DNA of 16,930 nucleotides from an uncultured Lachnospiraceae bacterium (GCA_910587495.1 CAJUMT010000062.1:1-16930); one strand, 5' to 3'; shown: positions 1-7,162, numbered from the stretch's first letter. The notes: generated by a model from the sequence alone, not told the origin. A program made the numbers and translations.

Positions 1-154
1 AATATATCAGATATATGGGTTTGGTTGTAAAACACATTCATGCGTTTGTCGTGATGGAAAATGTGCTTGCGCTTTTGCGTAATGTGTTATAGAATAAAAA
101 CAGGCATAAATATGAACAAATTGTAAACATGCACGTTTTTGTTTGAAAAAGCCT

Positions 155-178
155 AATTATCAGAATATTCTGATAATT
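155..178. promoter_or_regulatory. 24-bp perfect palindrome, possible operator
   Basis: The 24 bases read identically on both strands, with centre GAATATTC and half-site AATTATCAGAAT. A fully symmetric AT-rich site with no loop fits a dimeric DNA-binding protein better than an RNA hairpin. A related shorter symmetric site, TCAGATATCTGA, lies at 369-380 and shares the TCAGA element. The regulator and the target gene are unknown; the nearest downstream ORF is the cas6 remnant at 455. Confidence 0.45.
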
Positions 179-282
179 GCCCCCTGAAAGCAGGTCTGGA
201 AACCATTGATTTTAGCTGGTTTTTTAAGGGATACCGTAGAAATGGGATAAGCCCGAGTAAGGGCATTGTATTGACGCAGCAT

Positions 283-307
283 TATGGCAATTAAAAACAT
301 TGCCATA
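283..307 (+). other. Stem-loop TATGGCAA / TTGCCATA
   Basis: An 8-bp perfect stem (283-290 with 300-307) closes a 9-nt loop in a non-coding stretch. There is no T-run behind it, so it is not a standard terminator. It could be part of a structured leader RNA or chance structure in AT-rich DNA. Confidence 0.25.
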
Positions 308-368
308 GTTAAGCTGTGTCTGATATTTCGGTTGTAGTCTATAAAAGATTTTCATATTGAAAAAGTGA

Positions 369-380
369 TCAGATATCTGA
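369..380. promoter_or_regulatory. 12-bp perfect palindrome TCAGATATCTGA
   Basis: Perfect dyad about 75 bases upstream of the cas6 remnant start. It shares the TCAGA half-site element with the 24-bp palindrome at 155-178, so the two may bind one protein. It is followed by a short imperfect dyad AGAACC-GGTC-GGTTCT at 383-398. Function is inferred only from symmetry. Confidence 0.3.
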
Positions 381-454
381 ACAGAACCGGTCGGTTCTTA
401 GAATTCCTTAATATAAATGAACAGAATATTTATGCCTAGAAAAGGGAAAGAAGA

Positions 455-556
455 ATGTTAGACAGCAGGGAGGGGATGTCTTTTGAGCCGGGACAGTTAA
501 AAGCGGCTTTGCAGATTCGGTATGTGAAACGGTGGTTTAGGCTTTTGATAAAATGA
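455..556 (+). pseudogene. Remnant of a cas6 5' end (truncated duplicate)
   Basis: An ATG-initiated 33-codon frame ends in TGA at 554-556. Its product (MLDSREGMSFEPGQLKAALQ onward) aligns without gaps to the first 33 residues of the intact Cas6-like protein at 1203 (MSDNSEGMSFRSWQLEKALQ onward), with 18 of 33 identical by eye, including EGMSF, ALQ and RYVK. The similarity begins exactly at the start codon and stops about where this frame ends. It is preceded by GGGAAAGAAG. I read it as the 5' stump of a second cas6 copy, cut off before its cysteine cluster, core and glycine-rich loop. A short functional peptide is possible but less likely. Confidence 0.7.
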
Positions 557-577
557 ATTAGATATGGAGCAGCTACC

Positions 578-1102
578 ATGGATAAGAAAGTTGACATAAT
601 AAAAGATGCTGATCGCAAAAGTATTGTCGTTATCAATGACCTGCGTTTCAAGGGGAGAAGGAGCGTAGATTGGAACATTGTTGAGAATTGTCTGAAAGAA
701 TATATCGGTCAGTGTGCAGAAATTACGGAAACATCAGACATAGTGTACATAGGCGCAGATTTTCCGGACGAGTTTGCGCATTCAAAGGATACAAAGGAAT
801 TAAGGGGTGCGAATATGTATGCAAAGGCAAATTCTTCAGGAATTATCAAAGAGATGATTGAAATTGCAACGAACAAAACATTTGCGGAGAATTATGCACA
901 GAAGCATAATACAGATGCAAAATTCGGTTGGTACAGGTATGATACACGTTTTGCAATTCCTGTTTATGATGATGTGGGCGAACTGGTCAGGTACAATATC
1001 TTTAAGCCAAGGATATTGGTGCGTCATGCAAAAGACGGAAAATTGTATCTATATGATATTTTAAGAACAAAAAAAGAAACGAGCAAGCCGCTTGAGCAAT
1101 AG
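578..1102 (+). CDS. Phage polyvalent-protein-type (LPD/PBECR-like) domain protein
   Basis: A 174-aa soluble protein without signal peptide or membrane segment. The start ATG at 578 has GGAG at 565-568. The C-terminal half has a pattern I associate with the LPD/PBECR domains of large phage and mobile-element polyvalent proteins: FGWYRYDTRFAIPVYDD (about residues 115-131), then YNIFKPRILVRHAKDGKLYL and YDILRTKKETSKPLE at the end. PBECR families are proposed RNase-type effector folds (Barnase-EndoU-ColicinE5/D-RelE group). Conserved Arg, His and Tyr here would be candidate active residues, but I cannot verify catalysis. Here the domain stands alone rather than at the end of a giant phage protein. 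It sits between the cas6 remnant and the intact cas6, all on one strand, so it may have inserted or recombined into this locus. The exact family is uncertain. Confidence 0.55.
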   Translation: MDKKVDIIKDADRKSIVVINDLRFKGRRSVDWNIVENCLKEYIGQCAEITETSDIVYIGADFPDEFAHSKDTKELRGANMYAKANSSGIIKEMIEIATNKTFAENYAQKHNTDAKFGWYRYDTRFAIPVYDDVGELVRYNIFKPRILVRHAKDGKLYLYDILRTKKETSKPLEQ

Positions 1103-1202
1103 CTGTACGGTCGAAAAACTCATTTCTTTATAAGTTGTATTCTAAAGGCGTACGGTAGTTTTGTCAAGAGTAAAATTTTTGCACAGAATGGGAGGAAGAA
1201 AG

Positions 1203-2171
1203 ATGTCAGATAACAGTGAAGGAATGTCTTTTCGTTCATGGCAGCTGGAAAAAGCATTACAGGTTCGTTATGTGAAACTGCATTTTGGGTTGAGGATGGT
1301 AAGGGATACCTGGCTTCCGATGAACAAAGTATCAGCGATTCGAGGCGGGATCGGAGAGATGCTGCTGCGCGCGAATTGTATCCGGGACCGGCAGTGCGGC
1401 AGATGCGATTTTGAGTCGGAGTGTATTGTCAGAAGGACGCTTTATTCACGGTTTGATAAAAAACCGGATTTTGTGACGTCCGGGGACAGCGTCGGATATG
1501 TATTAGAGTGCGAGAATTATGAGGAAAATTTTTATGAAGGGGATATCCTGGAATTTCATCTGATTCTGTTTGGAAAGACAATCGTGTATTTCAGCCAGTT
1601 TCTGCAGGCAGTCTATCAGCTTGGTATGGTGGGCATCGGGAAGGCGCATGCCAGGTATGAGGTTGTATCTGTCAAAAATACAGTGGGAAAGGAAATACTA
1701 AGAGGGTCAGAAGTTCTGATGGATTTGTATCAGGTGTGGACTTTATGGGATTATGTGTACTATCGTCAGAAAAACCTCGCCGATTCTGCAGTCCTGGATC
1801 GCATCCGTTTTAAAACTCCGGTGAGCCTCAAATACAGAGGAGAGAACCAGCGGACTTTATCGCTGGAAGCTATCATTCCGGCGCTGTGCAGAAGGATTTA
1901 TATGCTTGACTGCTTTGAAGGATTGGCATGTGATATGCTGCAGTGGAAAGGGACGTATCCGAAAGTACTGGCAGAACAGTCGGAATTGATTTCTGTCTAC
2001 AGATATTCTAGCACGCAGGATCAGAAGATGCCCCTGCGCGGGATCAAAGGTGAATTGTGTCTGGAAGAGATTCCGGAAGAATTGCTTCCACTTTTATTAG
2101 CAGGAGAAGTAATGCATATCGGGAAAAATACGAGTTTTGGATTTGGGCGGTATCGTGTATATGGAAGATAA
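1203..2171 (+). CDS. cas6: Cas6-like pre-crRNA processing endoribonuclease (RAMP)
   Basis: A 322-aa protein. Cas6 proteins cleave CRISPR precursor RNA in its repeats to give crRNAs. The family call rests on the C-terminal glycine-rich RAMP loop GKNTSFGFGRYRVYG (about residues 307-321), and on a segment typical of the Pfam Cas6 (PF10040) group: SAIRGGIGEMLLRANC followed by a cysteine cluster C59, C65, C68, C74 that could bind zinc. I choose ATG 1203 because GGAGGAAG at 1191-1198 sits just before it and because the cas6 remnant at 455 begins at the same residue; a TTG at 1161 in the same frame has no such support. No cas1, cas2, effector genes or repeats occur in the window, so this is an orphan here, though a system could lie upstream of position 1. 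The catalytic residue cannot be assigned from sequence alone. Confidence 0.75.
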   Translation: MSDNSEGMSFRSWQLEKALQVRYVKLHFGLRMVRDTWLPMNKVSAIRGGIGEMLLRANCIRDRQCGRCDFESECIVRRTLYSRFDKKPDFVTSGDSVGYVLECENYEENFYEGDILEFHLILFGKTIVYFSQFLQAVYQLGMVGIGKAHARYEVVSVKNTVGKEILRGSEVLMDLYQVWTLWDYVYYRQKNLADSAVLDRIRFKTPVSLKYRGENQRTLSLEAIIPALCRRIYMLDCFEGLACDMLQWKGTYPKVLAEQSELISVYRYSSTQDQKMPLRGIKGELCLEEIPEELLPLLLAGEVMHIGKNTSFGFGRYRVYGR

Positions 2172-2290
2172 ACTGTTTTGGAAAGGTTTGGACAATTGGA
2201 ATTGAAAACAACTAAGGGATATGGTAGACTTATGGGCAGATATGAGCAGAAAAAAGACCTAAACAGCGAAGTTATAACAGGAGGAACCAC
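2172..2290 (+). promoter_or_regulatory. Candidate promoter and leader of the pyr operon
   Basis: TTGAAA (2202-2207), 17 bases, then TAGACT (2225-2230) preceded by TGG give a plausible extended -10 promoter, with a start near 2237 and a leader of about 54 nt. The pyrF ribosome site AGGAGG lies just before ATG 2291. I find no terminator/antiterminator pair of the PyrR attenuator kind in this short leader, so any uracil control must be elsewhere or different. The -10 is imperfect. Confidence 0.4.
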
Positions 2291-3211
2291 ATGATTCATA
2301 AATTAATTAAGAAGATACAGAAAACAGACGCTCCTATCGTAGTAGGGCTTGATCCCATGCTTTCTTATGTGCCAGAACATATCCAGAAGAAAGCATTTGC
2401 GGAGTTTGGCGAGACGCTGGAAGGCGCGGCGGAGGCAATCTGGCAGTTTAATAAGGAGATTGTGGACAAGACCTGCGATCTGATTCCCGCTGTCAAGCCC
2501 CAGATCGCCATGTATGAGCAGTTCGGGATCGAAGGGCTGAAAGCCTACAAAAAGACGGTGGATTACTGCCATTCTAAAGACCTGGTAGTGATCGGGGATG
2601 TGAAACGGGGCGACATTGGTTCTACTTCCGCCGCCTACGCTGCCGGACACCTGGGAAAAGTAAAGGTGGGCAAAAATATCTGCAGGGGACTGGATGAAGA
2701 TTTTATCACAGTTAATCCGTACCTTGGTTCGGACGGCGTCAAGCCTTTTATCGACGTATGCAAAGAGGAAAAAAAGGGACTGTTTATTCTGGTCAAGACC
2801 TCCAATCCTTCCAGCGGAGAATTTCAGGATCAGCTCGTGGACGGCAGGCCTTTATATGAGCTGGTAGGTGAGAAGGTGGCTGAGTGGGGCGCGGATTTCT
2901 GCGGGGATAGTTACAGCTATATCGGCGCGGTGGTAGGAGCCACTTATCCTGAGATGGGTAAGGCGCTTCGGAAGATCATGCCTAAATCTTTTATCCTGGT
3001 GCCGGGTTACGGTGCCCAGGGCGGAAAAGGGAAAGACCTGGTGCATTACTTTAATGAAGACGGCTTAGGCGCCATTGTAAATTCTTCTCGCGGTATTATC
3101 GCGGCCTATAAGCAGGAAGCTTATCAAAACTTTGGCCCTGAAAACTTTGCCGATGCATCCCGGGCGGCGGTAGAGGCAATGATTGAGGATCTCAAAGAAG
3201 CAAGAAATTAA
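2291..3211 (+). CDS. pyrF: Orotidine 5'-phosphate decarboxylase
   Basis: Decarboxylates OMP to UMP, the last step of de novo pyrimidine synthesis, in the cytoplasm. At 306 aa it belongs to the long OMP decarboxylase group rather than the ~240-aa Bacillus/E. coli type. Visible landmarks are VGLDPMLSYVPEHI near the N-terminus, AVKPQIAMYEQFG, the catalytic D-x-K-x-x-D in GDVKRGDIG (D103, K105, D108), FITVNPYLGSDGVKPF, VKTSNPSSGEFQD and the phosphate-binding LVPGYGAQGGKG near the C-terminus. The ATG start has an AGGAGG site a few bases upstream. It heads a same-strand run with pyrK and pyrD, which supports the assignment. Confidence 0.95.
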   Translation: MIHKLIKKIQKTDAPIVVGLDPMLSYVPEHIQKKAFAEFGETLEGAAEAIWQFNKEIVDKTCDLIPAVKPQIAMYEQFGIEGLKAYKKTVDYCHSKDLVVIGDVKRGDIGSTSAAYAAGHLGKVKVGKNICRGLDEDFITVNPYLGSDGVKPFIDVCKEEKKGLFILVKTSNPSSGEFQDQLVDGRPLYELVGEKVAEWGADFCGDSYSYIGAVVGATYPEMGKALRKIMPKSFILVPGYGAQGGKGKDLVHYFNEDGLGAIVNSSRGIIAAYKQEAYQNFGPENFADASRAAVEAMIEDLKEARN

Positions 3212-3222
3212 AAACAGCGAAA

Positions 3223-3243
3223 GCCCGGCTCCAGTGCCAGGGC
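3223..3243 (+). other. Small GC-rich stem-loop between pyrF and pyrK
   Basis: GCCCGGC (3223-3229) can pair with GCCAGGGC (3236-3243) with one bulged A. No T-run follows, so it is unlikely to terminate transcription. It may affect mRNA processing or tune pyrK expression. It is the only notable structure in the 74-base gap before the pyrK start. Confidence 0.3.
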
Positions 3244-3285
3244 ATTGTGAGCGGCTGTAGCGGAACTATAAATAGGAGAATAGTA

Positions 3286-4047
3286 TTGAAAACAAGAGAA
3301 TTTGCCACAGTTATCCACCAGAAAGAGATTGCTTCCGGTATTAACAGTCTTTTGCTCTATACGGAAAAGATTGCAAAAGAGGCGGTGCCCGGACAGTTTG
3401 TTTCTGTCTATTGTAAAGATGGCAGCAGGATACTTCCCCGCCCCATCAGCATCTGCGAGTCGGAAAAGAAGATAGGGCTTCTGCGCTTGGTATACCGGAC
3501 GGCGGGAAAAGGAACGGAAGAACTCTCCAGGCTGTCGTCAGGGGATCAGGCGGAACTGGTAGGGCCGCTTGGCAACGGATTCCCGCTCATAGACAAGAAG
3601 GCCTTTCTCATAGGGGGAGGGATCGGGATTCCGCCTATGGTGCAGCTGTTGAAGGAGCTGAAAGGTGAAGTGCAGATCATAGCCGGATATAAGGACGAGG
3701 TGTTCCTGACGGAAGAATTGAACCGGAGAGGGAATCTTTATATTGCCACTGAGGACGGAAGCAACGGCACCAAAGGAAATGTGCTGGATGCCATCCGTGA
3801 AAACGGCCTGACAGCGGATGTGATCTACGCCTGTGGCCCCAAACCTATGCTGAAAGCGATCCAGGCTTACGCCAGGGAAAATGAGATCGAATGTTATATT
3901 TCTCTGGAAGAACGTATGGCCTGTGGGATCGGCGCCTGCTTATCCTGCGTCTGCGAAACAAAAGAAATGGATGCGCATACCCGCGTAAATAAGAAACGGA
4001 TCTGCAAAGACGGACCGGTGTTCCTGAGTACGGAGGTGGAATTATGA
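3286..4047 (+). CDS. pyrK: Dihydroorotate dehydrogenase electron-transfer subunit PyrK
   Basis: FAD and [2Fe-2S] subunit that passes electrons from PyrD (class 1B) to NAD+. The length is 253 aa from TTG 3286, chosen because TAGGAGAA lies at 3273-3280 and the protein then begins KTREFATVIHQKEIASGI, as PyrK proteins do. A GTG at 3247 would add 13 residues with no ribosome site. Features in order: FAD-binding RILPRPISIC (about residues 49-58), the NAD-binding loop LIGGGIGIPPM, YACGPKPML, and the iron-sulfur cysteines C213, C218, C221 (with C223 nearby) and C240. Its stop overlaps the pyrD start by four bases (ATGA), consistent with translational coupling of the two subunits. Confidence 0.93.
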   Translation: MKTREFATVIHQKEIASGINSLLLYTEKIAKEAVPGQFVSVYCKDGSRILPRPISICESEKKIGLLRLVYRTAGKGTEELSRLSSGDQAELVGPLGNGFPLIDKKAFLIGGGIGIPPMVQLLKELKGEVQIIAGYKDEVFLTEELNRRGNLYIATEDGSNGTKGNVLDAIRENGLTADVIYACGPKPMLKAIQAYARENEIECYISLEERMACGIGACLSCVCETKEMDAHTRVNKKRICKDGPVFLSTEVEL

Positions 4048-4946
4048 ATACGAAAGTAACACTTGCCGGAGTGGAACTTAAGAACCCTGTCATGACCGCG
4101 TCCGGTACCTTTGGCTCCGGCGCAGAATACAGTGAATTTTATGATTTGGGGGCGCTGGGCGCCGTGGTGACAAAAGGCGTGGCAAATGTACCCTGGCCGG
4201 GGAATCCTACACCCCGGATCGCGGAGACTGCAAGCGGTATGCTTAATGCCATCGGGCTGCAGAATCCGGGGATTGACGTGCTGATCGAGAGGGATCTTCC
4301 GTTTTTGAAAAAGTTTGATACAAAAATTGTCGTGAATATATGCGGAAAAACAATGGAAGACTATTGCCAGGTGGTGGAGCGTCTGTCCGCGGAGCCGGTG
4401 GATCTTCTGGAAATCAACGTCTCCTGTCCCAATGTAAAAGAGGGCGGCATTGCTTTTGGGCAGAACCCAAAAGCTTTGGAAGGGATTACCCGGGAAGTGA
4501 AGAAATACGCAAAACAGCCGGTGATCATGAAGCTAAGTCCCAATGTAACTGATATTACTGAGATGGCGCGGGCTGCAGAGAGCGCGGGAGCCGATATTAT
4601 TTCTCTCATCAATACGATTACAGGCATGAAGATTGATATCCACAAAAGGACTTTTGCCCTTGCCAACAAGACCGGCGGTATGTCGGGACCGGCGGTAAAA
4701 CCGGTGGCGGTGCGTATGGTCTACCAGGCTGCGCATGCGGTAAAGATCCCTGTTATCGGTATGGGCGGCATCTGCACCGGGGAGGACGCCATGGAGTTTA
4801 TACTGGCAGGCGCTTCTGCGGTATCTGTGGGTACTGCCAATTTCAGAAACCCTTACGCGGCCAAAGAGGTTGCGGAAGGGATAGAAGACTATATGAGAAA
4901 ATATCAGATAGAAGATATCCGTTCCCTGATCGGGGCGGTTGAGTAA
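4044..4946 (+). CDS. pyrD: Dihydroorotate dehydrogenase, class 1B catalytic subunit
   Basis: FMN enzyme oxidising dihydroorotate to orotate; with PyrK it forms the NAD-dependent class 1B heterotetramer. Of 300 aa. Visible are the N-terminal VELKNPVMTASGTFGSG, the active-site loop INVSCPNVKEGG with catalytic Cys128 (class 1 uses Cys where class 2 uses Ser), the substrate/FMN segment VIMKLSPNVTDI, LINTITGMKI, GGMSGPAVKPVA, and the phosphate-binding VIGMGGICTGEDAMEFILAGA near the C-terminus. The start overlaps the pyrK stop. The nucleotidyltransferase follows after 10 bases. pyrE, the next pathway gene and a common neighbour of this cluster, is not here. Confidence 0.95.
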   Translation: MNTKVTLAGVELKNPVMTASGTFGSGAEYSEFYDLGALGAVVTKGVANVPWPGNPTPRIAETASGMLNAIGLQNPGIDVLIERDLPFLKKFDTKIVVNICGKTMEDYCQVVERLSAEPVDLLEINVSCPNVKEGGIAFGQNPKALEGITREVKKYAKQPVIMKLSPNVTDITEMARAAESAGADIISLINTITGMKIDIHKRTFALANKTGGMSGPAVKPVAVRMVYQAAHAVKIPVIGMGGICTGEDAMEFILAGASAVSVGTANFRNPYAAKEVAEGIEDYMRKYQIEDIRSLIGAVE

Positions 4947-4956
4947 GGAGAAGGAT

Positions 4957-5877
4957 ATGGATAAACCAGTATTAGTTATCATGGCCGCCGGTATGGGCAG
5001 CCGTTACGGCGGACTCAAACAGATTGATCCGGTGGATGCCGACGGGCATATCATTATGGATTTTTCCATATATGACGCGGTAAAAGCAGGATTTGAAAAG
5101 GTTATTTTCATTATCAAGAAGGAAAATGAGGCGGCTTTCAGGGCAGGCATCGGAGACAGGATGGAGCGCAGGATACAGGTGGAATATGTATTTCAGGATC
5201 TTCACAATCTTCCGGACGGCTTTGAAGTGCCAAAAGGCAGGGAAAAGCCCTGGGGAACGGCCCACGCAGTCCTTTCGTGCCTTCCTGTGATCAATGGTCC
5301 TTTTGCGGTCATCAATGCGGACGATTATTATGGACAGCAGGCATTCCAGGTGATCTATGATTTTCTTTCCAACCATAAGGACACGGATAAATATCACTAT
5401 ACCATGGTAGGTTATCTTTTGAAAAATACCCTCACGGAGAACGGCCATGTAGCCCGGGGCGTCTGCGGGACGGATGCGGCGGGAAAACTGACTTCCATTA
5501 CCGAGCGTGTCCGCATTGAGAAAAGAGAAGGCGGTCCGGCGTACACAGAGGACGGCGGCGTTACCTGGGTTCCGCTTCCTGAGGACACTGTGGTGTCCAT
5601 GAATATGTGGGGGTTCAGCCAAAGTATGATGACGGAACTTCGGAACCGTTTCGCAGGTTTCCTGTCGGAAAATCTGTCGAAGAATCCGTTAAAATGCGAA
5701 TATTTCCTTCCGTTCGTCGTAGACGAATTGATTCGGGAAGGAAAGGCGGACGTGACCGTATTAAAATCCCGCGACCGCTGGTACGGCGTCACCTACAAGG
5801 AGGACAAGCCGGTGGTGGTAAAGGCAGTACAGGCTTTAAAAGATCAGGGACTTTATCCGCAGAAGCTGTGGGAGTGA
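4957..5877 (+). CDS. Sugar-nucleotide-type nucleotidyltransferase
   Basis: A 306-aa GT-A fold NTP-transferase-like protein. The nucleotide-binding signature MAAGMGSRYGGLKQI lies at residues 9-23, PWGTAHAVL near 103-111, and the metal-binding acidic pair in INADDYYG at D122-D123. Relatives transfer a nucleotidyl group to a sugar 1-phosphate or similar substrate; the specific substrate cannot be read from the sequence. ATG 4957 is chosen because AAGGAGAAGG at 4945-4954 precedes it; an upstream TTG at 4939 overlaps pyrD and has no site. It follows pyrD by 10 bases and is probably cotranscribed, perhaps linking UTP supply to sugar activation (inference). Confidence 0.8.
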   Translation: MDKPVLVIMAAGMGSRYGGLKQIDPVDADGHIIMDFSIYDAVKAGFEKVIFIIKKENEAAFRAGIGDRMERRIQVEYVFQDLHNLPDGFEVPKGREKPWGTAHAVLSCLPVINGPFAVINADDYYGQQAFQVIYDFLSNHKDTDKYHYTMVGYLLKNTLTENGHVARGVCGTDAAGKLTSITERVRIEKREGGPAYTEDGGVTWVPLPEDTVVSMNMWGFSQSMMTELRNRFAGFLSENLSKNPLKCEYFLPFVVDELIREGKADVTVLKSRDRWYGVTYKEDKPVVVKAVQALKDQGLYPQKLWE

Positions 5878-5898
5878 AACAGAAAGGGATGACAAATA

Positions 5899-6939
5899 AT
5901 GACAGAGAGGAATACAGCAAAAAAAGAACTTTTGCTTTTTCTTGCAATAGCGTACGGGGTTACTTTTCTGATGGGAATCCCGATGTGGTACGGGAATCTA
6001 AAGGCGCTGGACACAAGCGCGTTTCCTAACGCGCAGATGATGTATCCTGCGACCGGAGTGATGCTGGCCTATCTGGTGACCAGAAAAAACGAAAGAGAAT
6101 TGCCTAAGTGGTTTTACAAAATCTTTATATTGCTGACGGCAGTGATGGCAGTCTGTGCGGTGCTGTCCGTGGCGGCGCCTAAGCAGATCGCCATGCCGAC
6201 CGGCGGTGAGATCTCCGTATGGACGATGGTGATACAATATATATTGTTAGGCGGCAGCATCCTGTGCTGGGTGGCGCTCCTTGCATCAGGTAAGGATGCA
6301 AGGGAAGCCTATGGACTGCGATGGAAGAACTGGAAATCATCCGTTGCCTGTATCTTACTGTTTCTGGCACTTTATTTTCTCAGAGTAGGTATTGCATTTC
6401 TGGCTTCAGGAGAAACAAAAATGCTGGCGGACATTATGACCAACCATTATGCCTGGGTGTATATGTTAACTATGCCGTTGAATTTTTTCTTTGTATTTGC
6501 TGCGTTTTTCGGCGAGGAATATGGTTGGCGGTATTATTTACAGCCCCTTTTACAGGAGCGCTTTGGATTAAGAAAGGGTGTATTGCTTTTGGGCGTCGTA
6601 TGGGCACTGTGGCACCTGCCTGTAGATTTCTTTTACTATACCTCGCCGGACAAAGGACTTATTATGACGGCTTCCCAGCTGATCACCTGTGTAAGCCTTG
6701 CCATCTTTTTTGCCTATGCATACAGTAAGACCAATAATATATGGGTGCCGGTTGTGATGCATTTTTTGAACAACAATCTGGCGCCTGTGATCACCAATAC
6801 CTATTCGGCAGATGTATTGGAAAATCAGGATGTGACCTGGGCTATGCTGCCTTCTGCTCTTTTGCTTAATGGACTGCTGTTCGGGTTCTTTCTGCTGTCA
6901 AAAGAATTTCGGGAGAAGAAAGAGGACGCTCCTGTTTAG
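5899..6939 (+). CDS. CPBP-family intramembrane metalloprotease (CAAX/Abi)
   Basis: A 346-aa polytopic membrane protein with about eight hydrophobic segments. The CPBP motifs are all present: motif 1 GEEYGWRYYL (E206, E207, R211), motif 2 WHLPVDFFY (H239) and motif 3 VVMHFLNNN (H288, N292). The family includes CAAX prenyl endopeptidases and bacterial proteins linked to bacteriocin maturation or self-immunity, but the substrate here is unknown and no bacteriocin gene is seen nearby. The start ATG follows AAAGGGATG, 21 bases after the nucleotidyltransferase stop, so it may be in the same transcript. A 39-aa membrane peptide follows six bases after its stop. Confidence 0.85.
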   Translation: MTERNTAKKELLLFLAIAYGVTFLMGIPMWYGNLKALDTSAFPNAQMMYPATGVMLAYLVTRKNERELPKWFYKIFILLTAVMAVCAVLSVAAPKQIAMPTGGEISVWTMVIQYILLGGSILCWVALLASGKDAREAYGLRWKNWKSSVACILLFLALYFLRVGIAFLASGETKMLADIMTNHYAWVYMLTMPLNFFFVFAAFFGEEYGWRYYLQPLLQERFGLRKGVLLLGVVWALWHLPVDFFYYTSPDKGLIMTASQLITCVSLAIFFAYAYSKTNNIWVPVVMHFLNNNLAPVITNTYSADVLENQDVTWAMLPSALLLNGLLFGFFLLSKEFREKKEDAPV

Positions 6940-6945
6940 GGAACT

Positions 6946-7065
6946 ATGAAAAGGAAAAAATATTTAGATGTTATTATTATTGTTTGCCTGGTGATTTTTG
7001 ACATATTAATACTATTAGGATTTGTTGCCTGGTATTTATTATTTGGCTATATAACCAGAGTATAG
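6946..7065 (+). CDS. 39-aa single-span membrane peptide, hypothetical
   Basis: ATG 6946 to TAG 7065 encodes MKRKKYLDVIIIVCLVIFDI plus a further 19 residues ending FGYITRV. A basic N-terminus (KRKK) precedes one long hydrophobic helix (about residues 9-35). It begins six bases after the CPBP protease stop and has AGGGA at 6938-6942. Position, charge layout and hydrophobicity suggest a small membrane protein cotranscribed with the protease, possibly a partner or substrate. No family is recognised, and the short length keeps confidence moderate. Confidence 0.45.
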   Translation: MKRKKYLDVIIIVCLVIFDILILLGFVAWYLLFGYITRV

Positions 7066-7132
7066 GGGTTTTAAGAGAAAATATTAAGTTACTTCTGCAG
7101 ATTATGCCATATGAGTAATGCAAAAGAAACAG

Positions 7133-7162
7133 TCCGAGGCGCCGCATGGTTGGCGCTCCGGA
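7133..7162. terminator. Bidirectional terminator-like hairpin
   Basis: An 11-bp GC-rich stem with one mismatch and one wobble pair (7133-7143 with 7152-7162) and an 8-nt loop. On the minus strand it is followed by CTGTTTCTTTT, which would end the Rpn-like gene transcript; on the plus strand by GTGTTTTC, ending the pyr/CPBP transcript. It lies between two convergent genes, where such a hairpin is expected. A second 7-bp AT hairpin overlaps the Rpn stop at 7178-7196. Confidence 0.55.

Larger units (their letters stand above)
1..454. other. Gene-poor AT-rich leader region with palindromes
   Basis: I see no convincing gene here. A frame open from the window edge to a TAG at 90-92 (internal ATG at 15) could be the tail of an upstream gene, but 29 open codons are not significant. 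The stretch holds a 24-bp perfect palindrome (155-178), a 12-bp palindrome (369-380), an 8-bp stem-loop (283-290 with 300-307), a short GCCC/GGGC stem-loop (251-264) and a 12-bp inverted repeat whose arms lie at 102-113 and 426-437. No direct repeat of CRISPR length is present, so it is not an array, although a Cas6-like gene follows. Confidence 0.6.

Noticed and set aside
1..454. CRISPR array or degenerate repeat (GCCC-GAGTAA-GGGC followed by ATTG at 251-268)
   Set aside because: The hairpin resembles some repeat 3' ends but occurs once; no second copy or regular spacing is visible in the window.
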